A stretch of 7,492 bases of DNA, from positions 1-7,492 of the forward strand of contig DJAM01000028.1 of assembly GCA_002429595.1 (NCBI GenBank), in the 5' to 3' direction. Position numbers and translations under genes: made by a program. Positions 1-4,912 of the stretch are shown piece by piece. The notes beneath the pieces are model-generated. The model made no database searches. It was not told where the DNA came from and was given only the letters and a program-made list of their open reading frames with translations. The stretch comes from Coxiellaceae bacterium UBA6002 (GTDB lineage Bacteria; Pseudomonadota; Gammaproteobacteria; UBA6002). Each line of letters opens with the position of its first letter. Position 1 is the stretch's first letter.

Positions 1-20
1 GGAGTGGCTTCAAGCATGGG

Positions 21-108
21 TTCCCGCCTTCGCGGGAATGACAAAGGAGATCGCGAGAATGACAACCGAGTCTTCGCCGGTATGACAAAGAATAGTGGCA
101 GTGACAAG
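21..108. repeat. Decayed tandem copies of a palindromic GCGGGAATGACA repeat
   Basis: A 7-bp stem (ttcccgc at 21-27, gcgggaa at 32-38, loop cttc) opens the array. The right arm and its tail then recur with decay: cgcgggaatgaca at 31-43, cgcgagaatgaca at 52-64, cgccggtatgaca at 75-87, and a worn fourth copy ending gtgaca at 101-106. Spacings are 21, 23 and about 19 bp. The same core occurs at 2274-2293 and 4884-4906, so this is a dispersed genomic repeat. It lies upstream of the exporter gene, and nothing in 1-181 looks coding. The opposite-strand reading frame here is incidental. Confidence 0.7.
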
Positions 109-170
109 CATTTTAATAACAAGGATAGCATAAAATTCCAATTTAGAATATAATTCTAAATCTAAACAAA

Positions 171-177
171 AAGGAGG
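171..177 (+). promoter_or_regulatory. Strong Shine-Dalgarno site of the LysE-type exporter gene
   Basis: The sequence aaggagg lies 4 bp before the ATG at 182. It is one of the two strongest ribosome binding sites in the window and fixes the start codon. A TATAAT hexamer at 149-154 could be a -10 element, but no convincing -35 box precedes it. Confidence 0.75.
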
Positions 178-181
178 CGTC

Positions 182-775
182 ATGCATAATCTACTGCCCT
201 TGATCCTATTCACGCTTTCAAGCTCGCTGACACCAGGGCCAAACAACTTTATGATCATGAATTCCGGCATGAACTTTGGGTTACGTCGAAGTTTTCCGCA
301 TTTTTTGGGCATCTGCATAGGCTTTCCAATGATGTTATTAATAGTTGCGCTTGGATTTGGGGCGGTATTTGTAAAATATCTTTGGATCAAAGAAGCCTTA
401 AAAATTATTGGTTCACTTTACATGGTTTACCTTGCATGGCAGATATTGCAAACCTCGTTGACTGATGGCAGTAAGCGGTCGACAGTCAAGCCGTTTAGTT
501 TTTTGCAAGCAGTCATGTTTCAGTGGGTCAATCCTAAGGCGTGGTTAATGGCAATTGGTGCAGTTTCGATCTTCACGATTGCGAGTGGCTATTTTAGTAA
601 TGCCGCGGCTTTAAGTGCGGTCTTCTTTGTGATGCTATTGCCATGCCTTGGTATGTGGTTAGTGTTTGGTACAGTGCTGCAGAAGATTCTTTCAAAGGAT
701 AAGCACAGGCGAATGTTTAATGTCCTGATGGCGATCAGCCTAGTTGCTTCGATTGGTTTAATATTTGTGGAATAG
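182..775 (+). CDS. LysE/RhtB-family amino-acid exporter
   Basis: This is a 197-residue inner-membrane protein of the LysE/RhtB superfamily, whose members export amino acids or related metabolites by proton exchange. The family signature is visible in the first helix as SLTPGPNN (residues 15-22), followed by the conserved glycine-rich stretch around FGLRRSFPHFLGICIG (32-47). A second signature, FQWVNPKAWLMAIG (113-126), starts the fourth membrane segment. About six hydrophobic segments can be seen (roughly 4-22, 40-64, 68-90, 112-134, 142-166 and 178-196), and the length is normal for the family. The overall pattern is closest to the EamB (cysteine/O-acetylserine exporter) branch, but substrate cannot be read from sequence. 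The ATG at 182 has a strong ribosome binding site. The gene ends 8 bp before the regulator-PhzF fusion gene, whose ribosome binding site overlaps this stop codon, so the two are probably co-transcribed and translationally coupled. Confidence 0.9.
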   Translation: MHNLLPLILFTLSSSLTPGPNNFMIMNSGMNFGLRRSFPHFLGICIGFPMMLLIVALGFGAVFVKYLWIKEALKIIGSLYMVYLAWQILQTSLTDGSKRSTVKPFSFLQAVMFQWVNPKAWLMAIGAVSIFTIASGYFSNAAALSAVFFVMLLPCLGMWLVFGTVLQKILSKDKHRRMFNVLMAISLVASIGLIFVE

Positions 776-778
776 GAG
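774..778 (+). promoter_or_regulatory. Ribosome binding site overlapping the exporter stop codon
   Basis: The aggag at 774-778 includes the last two bases of the TAG stop codon (773-775) and sits 5 bp before the GTG at 784. The ATG at 782-784 overlaps that GTG but is followed at once by TGA, so it cannot open a gene. The spacing therefore selects GTG as the start of the fusion protein and implies translational coupling. Confidence 0.7.
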
Positions 779-783
779 TTAAT

Positions 784-2214
784 GTGAGTCGTCAACTAGA
801 GCAATATCAATTACTCGCGGGTTCTCTCTCTGAGTTCTTTTCACCAATGTTAGAAGTTGCATTGGTTGATCCAAGTGGAGCAATCTGCGCGGTTTATAAT
901 CGGTTGACGACTGACGAAGTTCCTAAAGTCGATTGCCATGAAGCAACAAAAATATTTATTAACAAATCACAACAGGCAAAACTCATTTATTTACCGTTAG
1001 AAAATAATTTCCAGCTGCGACTTATTGCAGAGATCACTTTGTTCGAATCGCTGCAGGTGTTATTACAGAAATATTTAAGAGACAAAGACACTCAAGAAGA
1101 AGTTAGTACCTGGCAACAATGTGTCGATGCGGTTATTGATGATTATTTGCTTGCTCAAAATACTTCACTGAATAATTTAACAGCACAAGATAAGCGAACT
1201 TTAATTCTAGCGATTCATGATAAAAATTATTTTCGCTACCAAGATGCTACCCGTTACTTAGCGTGTAAATTAAATGTTTCACGGGCCACTATTTATAATT
1301 ATTTAAAACAGGCAACTGAAATTAAGTCTATCGAAATCCACCAAGTGGATGCTTTCACTGACGAACCTTTTAGTGGCAACCCTGCAGGTGTGGTCTTAGA
1401 AGCGGATCAGCTTAGCGAGCTAACCATGAAGAAAATAACTCGCGAAATGAATTTATCTGAAACCTCGTTCTTGCTCAAAAGTGACTTAGCAGATCTTCGG
1501 CTTCGATACTTTACCCCCAATGGCTCCGAGGTCAAATTTTGTGGTCATTCCACTGTGGGTGCGCTTTACATGTTGGCTCATCAAAATAAATTCAATATTA
1601 ATCAGCCGGGGTATTACCCACTTAAATTAGAAACTCAAATTGGAATTTTATCAGTAGCCGTGACTCTACAAAAAGATAAAGGGGTAACTATTGAGTTTGA
1701 AACACCGATGGTTGATCTAGTGAATACTGAACTAAGCCATGAAGAAGTGTCCGAAGCACTAGGAATTGCGAGCGATATTATTGATCTCACGCATCCTATA
1801 ATGTTCGAAAAAAATAATCGCGATTTATATCTCACAGTTAAAAATTTAACTTCACTCGAAGAAGTCAATATTGACCAAAAATCTACAAAATTATTTTCAG
1901 AAAAACACGGCATCGTGGCTATCGCACTTGTCACTAATGAAACCATTGCGCAGCAAAGTCATATTCACATGCGTTGCTTTGCACCAGCAGTTGGCATCCC
2001 TGAGGATCCGTTCACAGGCTCAGTGTTAGGCGGCTTGGCAACGTATATCCAGTTGACTAATTTAATTCCAAAAAATTTAAAAGTTGTCAGGGTAGAGCAG
2101 GGGCACTTTATCTCTCGTCCTGGGTATGTTGATTTAAAGCTAGCTGGGACGAATCAACCACCTTTGGTTTTGGCTAAAGCTCGTCATTTTTTCTCAACTA
2201 AAATCGAACTGTAA
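784..2214 (+). CDS. Fusion of YheO/DauR-like regulator (PAS_6 + HTH_22) with PhzF-family isomerase
   Basis: This 476-residue protein has two parts. Residues about 8-105 resemble the PAS-like sensor domain of YheO/DauR regulators (FFSPMLEVALVDPSGAICAV at 18-37). Residues about 132-178 match the matching helix-turn-helix domain, with NYFRYQDATRYLACKLNVS (148-166) leading into the recognition helix RATIYNYLKQ (167-176). A linker of only a few residues joins this to a full-length PhzF-family domain (about 182-476): QVDAFTDEPFSGNPAGVV (187-204), NLSETSF with the likely catalytic Glu226, RYFTPNGSEVKFCGHSTVGA (241-260) with His255, and GIPEDPFTGS (404-413) with Asp408. These correspond to the Glu/His/Asp active-site set known from PhzF. 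The fold is that of diaminopimelate epimerase, and members isomerise or racemise diverse small metabolites. The substrate is unknown and phenazine synthesis is not implied. The frame is open throughout, with no ribosome binding site or plausible start at the junction, so this is a true fusion. The usual HD pair of the YheO sensor reads VD here. The inference is a regulator that responds to its own substrate or product, co-expressed with the exporter. Confidence 0.85.
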   Translation: MSRQLEQYQLLAGSLSEFFSPMLEVALVDPSGAICAVYNRLTTDEVPKVDCHEATKIFINKSQQAKLIYLPLENNFQLRLIAEITLFESLQVLLQKYLRDKDTQEEVSTWQQCVDAVIDDYLLAQNTSLNNLTAQDKRTLILAIHDKNYFRYQDATRYLACKLNVSRATIYNYLKQATEIKSIEIHQVDAFTDEPFSGNPAGVVLEADQLSELTMKKITREMNLSETSFLLKSDLADLRLRYFTPNGSEVKFCGHSTVGALYMLAHQNKFNINQPGYYPLKLETQIGILSVAVTLQKDKGVTIEFETPMVDLVNTELSHEEVSEALGIASDIIDLTHPIMFEKNNRDLYLTVKNLTSLEEVNIDQKSTKLFSEKHGIVAIALVTNETIAQQSHIHMRCFAPAVGIPEDPFTGSVLGGLATYIQLTNLIPKNLKVVRVEQGHFISRPGYVDLKLAGTNQPPLVLAKARHFFSTKIEL

Positions 2215-2218
2215 AAAT

Positions 2219-2293
2219 TGTCATTCCAGCGCAGACGGGAATCCATCTTTGGTGCGGCTGGAGGGATGGATTCCCGCCTACGCGGGAATGACA
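2219..2293. repeat. Long imperfect inverted repeat (29-bp arms) after the fusion gene
   Basis: The arms at 2219-2247 and 2265-2293 are inverted copies that differ at three positions and are separated by a 17-nt loop. The arms begin or end with tgtcattcc/gggaatgaca and contain ggaatccatc/gatggattcc. The right arm also holds the smaller ttcccgc/gcgggaa hairpin found at 21-38. A gtttt run follows at 2294-2298, so the transcript hairpin could help end the exporter-fusion mRNA, although the main signature is that of a dispersed palindromic repeat. It starts 4 bp past the stop codon. Confidence 0.75.
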
Positions 2294-2335
2294 GTTTTAC
2301 GATGAATGACATTAAGGTAATTATCTTTCTAAGTC

Positions 2336-2420
2336 TCCCTCTCCCCCTTGGGGGAGGGTTGGGGTGAGGGGGCGGGGGAAAACACCCTCACCCTAGCCCT
2401 CCCGCAAGCGGGAGAGGGGA
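2336..2420. repeat. Nested palindromic repeat, ctccccc/gggggag type
   Basis: This is a second, unrelated inverted repeat. Arms of about 35 bp (2336-2370 and 2385-2420) match with four substitutions and one extra base, around a loop of about 14 nt. Each arm is itself a hairpin: ctccccc/gggggag at 2341-2356 and ctcccgc/gcgggag at 2399-2414. The element can thus fold either as one long stem or as two short ones. It is markedly GC-rich compared with the flanks. It lies between the 3' ends of the fusion gene (+) and map (-). Read from map it follows a T-rich stretch (complement of 2425-2436), so a role in 3'-end formation is possible. Confidence 0.75.
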
Positions 2421-2462
2421 CAAAAAGTAAAAAAAATGGAGTTATAGAGAAAATTTAGCGGT

Positions 2463-3269
2463 TTAGCGGTTCTGACCAATTGGCTTAGGGAATGGCTGTT
2501 CTTCTTCGCGCAACGTCAGAATCTCAAAGCCATCTTCCGTTACTAAAATCGTATGTTCCCACTGCGCGGAAAGACGACGGTCTGCGGTAATAACTGTCCA
2601 GCCATCTTTGAGTAGTTTTACGGCGGCTTTACCTTGGTTGATCATCGGTTCTATCGTAAAAGTCATGCCTGGTTCGAGCTTTAGGCCTTGGCCAGGTTTG
2701 CCATAATGGACTACTTGAGGATTTTCGTGCATGGCTTTGCCGATGCCGTGGCCACAATATTCACGAACGACTGAATAGCGATTTTTTTCAGCGTGCGTTT
2801 GGATGGCATTGCCGACGTCGCCTAATGTTGCTCCGGGCTTGACTGCCATAATTCCTAAATAAAGGCATTCTTGGGTGACGTCTACTAGACGTTGGGCGTG
2901 TGTGGCAACTTGTCCGATTGTAAACATTTTACTACTGTCGCCATAGTAGCCATCTTTAATAACTGTGACATCGACATTCAAGATGTCGCCCTTGGTTAAA
3001 ACTTGTTCAGGAGAGGGTACTCCATGGCAGACCACTTTATTTAAAGAGGTATTAACCGTGAAGGGATAGCCGTATTGACCTTTGCTACCTGGAAGTGCTT
3101 TTAAAGTATCAACAATATATCGTTCGCAAAATTCGTCGATTTGAGCGGTGGTAATTCCTGGTTTGATAAAATCACTGACGGCTTCTAAAACCTTAGCGGT
3201 AAGTTGTCCTGCAACCCGCATTTTAGCAATTTCATCGGGTGTTTTTATCGTCACCTTTTCATTAGCCAT
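2463..3269 (-). CDS. map: Methionine aminopeptidase, type I
   Basis: This cytosolic metalloprotease removes the initiator methionine from new proteins when the second residue is small. The 268-residue sequence is complete and of the usual length for the short bacterial type I enzyme. The five metal ligands can be placed at Asp100 (ILNVDVT), Asp111 (YYGDSSKMF), His174 (CGHGIGKAMHE), Glu207 (TIEPMI) and Glu238 (WEHTILV). The substrate-contacting histidines are His82 (VCHGVP) and His181. The ATG at 3269 follows GAGAGG on the minus strand (complement of 3281-3286) at a spacing of 11 bp. That is slightly long, but the N-terminal KTPDEIAKMRVAGQ block is in the right place. The neighbour on the other side is the divergent wecE. 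In many bacteria map sits beside rpsB, which is not the case here. The C-terminal tail is short, polar and proline-containing (about 254-268), with no added domain. Confidence 0.96.
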   Translation of the reverse strand: MANEKVTIKTPDEIAKMRVAGQLTAKVLEAVSDFIKPGITTAQIDEFCERYIVDTLKALPGSKGQYGYPFTVNTSLNKVVCHGVPSPEQVLTKGDILNVDVTVIKDGYYGDSSKMFTIGQVATHAQRLVDVTQECLYLGIMAVKPGATLGDVGNAIQTHAEKNRYSVVREYCGHGIGKAMHENPQVVHYGKPGQGLKLEPGMTFTIEPMINQGKAAVKLLKDGWTVITADRRLSAQWEHTILVTEDGFEILTLREEEQPFPKPIGQNR

Positions 3270-3364
3270 ATATTACGTGACCTCTCTTTTATAAATTGCA
3301 TGGGTATTTTATAAGAGATAATAACGTTATACTCAAAAAATTGCACGATATGAGGCGTCTTTTT
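3270..3364. promoter_or_regulatory. Divergent promoter region between map and wecE
   Basis: This 95-bp AT-rich gap must drive map leftward and wecE rightward. A TATACT at 3328-3333 is a fair -10 candidate for wecE, and the reverse of 3288-3293 reads TATAAA for map. Neither has a convincing -35 box at 16-18 bp. A 10-bp perfect palindrome, ataacgttat, covers 3321-3330 and overlaps the first -10 candidate. The placement is tentative. Confidence 0.35.
3351..3355 (+). promoter_or_regulatory. Ribosome binding site that sets the wecE start at 3365
   Basis: The tgagg at 3351-3355 lies 9 bp before the ATG at 3365. The same frame is open back to a TTG at 3296, but that codon has no ribosome binding site and would add 23 residues lacking family similarity. 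Confidence 0.6.
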
Positions 3365-4495
3365 ATGGCTAATCACATTCCACTAACACTACCCAAATTT
3401 AGTCAACAGGAGATTGCAGCAGTAACTGAATTGCTCAATCAACCCGAAAATATTCTTGCTGAAAAATACACGAAGCTTTGCCGCTCTTTATTAACAAGTT
3501 GGTACCAAACTGAAACATTACTAACGCATTCATGCACTGCAGCTTTGGAAATGTCCGCGTTATTGCTCAACTTGGCGCCAGGAGATGAAGTGATTATTCC
3601 AAGCTTCACTTTTGTTTCTACCGCAAATGCGTTTGCTTTATTTGGTGCTAAGCCTATTTTTGTCGATGTCGATCCGATTACATTGAATATTGATCCCAAC
3701 CAAATTGAGCCCGTCATTTCTTCCAAGACTAAGGCTATTATCGTAATGCATTATGGTGGTGTTGGTTGTGACATGAGCGCCATTAAAGAAATCTCGGAGC
3801 GTTATCAACTCAAAATTATTGAAGATGCCGCGCAGTGCATTGGTGCCAAATATTTTAATCAGCATTTAGGAACGTTTGGCTCTTTAGGTGCGTTGAGTTT
3901 TCATAACACCAAGAATATTACTTCAGGTTTGGGCGGTGCCCTAATCATTAATGATTCCGATCTTCTAGCACGTGCCAAAGTTATTTGGCAAAAAGGGACC
4001 AACCGTGAAGCGTTTATTGAAGGGCAGGTCGATAAATATACCTGGCAAGATTTAGGATCTTCTTACTCTATTAATGAGTTAGGTTCAGCATTGTTATATG
4101 GGCAACTCAATCGATTAGAAGAAATCAATGGCAGGCGGCTAGCGACCTGGAATCAATATCAAGAACAATTAAAAGATTTCGAAACCCAATTTTCATTTCG
4201 TAGGCCGGTTATCCCAGAAGGAAGTGCACATAATGCACATAACTATTATTTAATCGCCTCCAGTGAACAGCTTGCAGTTGAGTTTAAGAAACATCTGAAT
4301 AGCCATGGCGTCGCAGCATCATCCCATTATGTGCCATTGCACTTAGCGCCTGCGGGTCAGCGATTTGGAAATACTAAAAGTTTGCCGGTTTGCGAGTCAC
4401 TTTACAAAAAAATAGTACGTTTGCCATTGTGGGAAGGTGTAGAGGCAGATATAAACTATATCATTGAGACAATTTACAATTGGAGGCCTCGATAA
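3365..4495 (+). CDS. wecE: dTDP-4-amino-4,6-dideoxygalactose transaminase (DegT/DnrJ/EryC1 family)
   Basis: This PLP-dependent enzyme transfers an amino group from glutamate to dTDP-4-keto-6-deoxyglucose. The resulting dTDP-4-amino-4,6-dideoxygalactose is used for enterobacterial common antigen or other surface glycans. From the ATG at 3365 the protein has 376 residues, about the length of E. coli WecE/RffA, which it resembles throughout: SCTAALEMSALLL (56-68), PSFTFVSTANAF (79-90), EDAAQ (153-157) with the PLP-ring Asp154, SFHNTKN (178-184) with the Schiff-base Lys183, KGTNREAFIEGQVDKYTW (210-227), and HYVPLHLAPAG (321-331). All key residues are present. No other dTDP-sugar or polysaccharide gene is in the window, so partners must lie elsewhere. 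The gene diverges from map and is followed after 72 bp by the RRM gene. Another sugar 4-aminotransferase specificity within the DegT family is possible, but the close WecE pattern argues for this one. Confidence 0.88.
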   Translation: MANHIPLTLPKFSQQEIAAVTELLNQPENILAEKYTKLCRSLLTSWYQTETLLTHSCTAALEMSALLLNLAPGDEVIIPSFTFVSTANAFALFGAKPIFVDVDPITLNIDPNQIEPVISSKTKAIIVMHYGGVGCDMSAIKEISERYQLKIIEDAAQCIGAKYFNQHLGTFGSLGALSFHNTKNITSGLGGALIINDSDLLARAKVIWQKGTNREAFIEGQVDKYTWQDLGSSYSINELGSALLYGQLNRLEEINGRRLATWNQYQEQLKDFETQFSFRRPVIPEGSAHNAHNYYLIASSEQLAVEFKKHLNSHGVAASSHYVPLHLAPAGQRFGNTKSLPVCESLYKKIVRLPLWEGVEADINYIIETIYNWRPR

Positions 4496-4567
4496 ACCTA
4501 CTATATTTTTTCATTTTGTGTTACTATCAGCTCTCCATTTTTTCAAAAATAATTTAGAGATGTTACT

Positions 4568-4870
4568 ATGAATCAAAATAAAATTTATGTTGGTAATTTA
4601 TCCTTCGATACAACTACCGCTGACCTTGAATCACACTTTAGTCAATTCGGCGAGTTCGAAGATGTCAAATTAATTACCGACCGCGAAACAGGACGTTCAA
4701 AAGGATTTGCCTTTATTACTTTTGCCTCTGAAAAAGATGCTCAAGCTTCTTTAGCGTCTGATGGCACAGAGTTTAAAGGTCGTAAAATCAGAGTAAACAT
4801 GGCTCGTGAAGACGATCGTAAAAGACGTACTGGCGGTGGCAGTGGCGGTGGTTCTGATCGACGCTGGTAA
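4568..4870 (+). CDS. Single-RRM RNA-binding protein with glycine-rich tail
   Basis: This 100-residue cytosolic protein consists of one RNA recognition motif and a short basic tail. The RNP2 strand is IYVGNL (6-11) and the RNP1 strand is KGFAFITF (45-52). Both keep the aromatic residues that stack on RNA bases (Tyr7, Phe47, Phe49). The loop EFEDVKLITDRETGRSKG (29-46) is typical of the glycine-rich RRM proteins found in cyanobacteria and many proteobacteria. The tail (81-100) is EDDRKRR followed by two GGGS units and SDRRW. Proteins of this class are often linked to cold or stress response in other bacteria, but their RNA targets are mostly unknown. The ATG at 4568 has only a weak ribosome binding site (tagaga, 4555-4560). 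The gene is likely to have its own promoter in the AT-rich 4496-4567 stretch. It ends 8 bp before the stem-loop at 4878. Confidence 0.92.
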   Translation: MNQNKIYVGNLSFDTTTADLESHFSQFGEFEDVKLITDRETGRSKGFAFITFASEKDAQASLASDGTEFKGRKIRVNMAREDDRKRRTGGGSGGGSDRRW

Positions 4871-4877
4871 CATTGCA

Positions 4878-4911
4878 CATTATCATTCCCGCGCAAGCGG
4901 GAATGATAATG
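4878..4911. terminator. Perfect 15-bp stem-loop between convergent genes, likely bidirectional terminator
   Basis: The stem arms at 4878-4892 and 4897-4911 pair without mismatch around the loop gcaa, a GNRA-type tetraloop. The element fills the 42-bp gap between the RRM gene (+, ends 4870) and the outer membrane protein gene (-, stop codon at 4913-4915), so either transcript would end in it. No clear U-run follows on either strand, so strong intrinsic termination is not assured. A 3'-end stabilising hairpin is an alternative. The upper stem, tcattcccgc/gcgggaatga, is the core of the repeat at 21-108 and 2219-2293. Confidence 0.6.
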
Positions 4912-4912
4912 A

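Noticed and set aside
21..108. CRISPR-like spacing of short repeats
   Set aside because: The units are degenerate, the intervening bases are only a few nucleotides and partly repeat-derived, and no cas gene is present.
10..390. Open frame of 126 codons on the minus strand at the window start
   Set aside because: It runs antisense through the repeat array and the start of the exporter gene, has no family similarity that I recognise and no good ribosome binding site. The exporter on the other strand is clearly real.
784..2214. Phenazine biosynthesis cluster
   Set aside because: Only the PhzF-type fold is present. No phzA/B/D/E/G genes are nearby, and the PhzF family is broad and mostly unrelated to phenazines.
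3321..3330. Palindrome ataacgttat as a regulator operator
   Set aside because: A 10-bp AT-rich palindrome is expected by chance at this frequency in such sequence, and it overlaps only a tentative -10 box.
3296..3364. Extended wecE start at TTG 3296
   Set aside because: The extra 23 residues have no counterpart in the WecE family and no ribosome binding site, whereas ATG 3365 has tgagg at a good distance and gives the family length.
3261..3373. Inverted 9-bp identity, attagccat at 3261-3269 and atggctaat at 3365-3373
   Set aside because: Both are simply the Met-Ala-Asn start codons of the two divergent genes, so coincidence is the simpler explanation.
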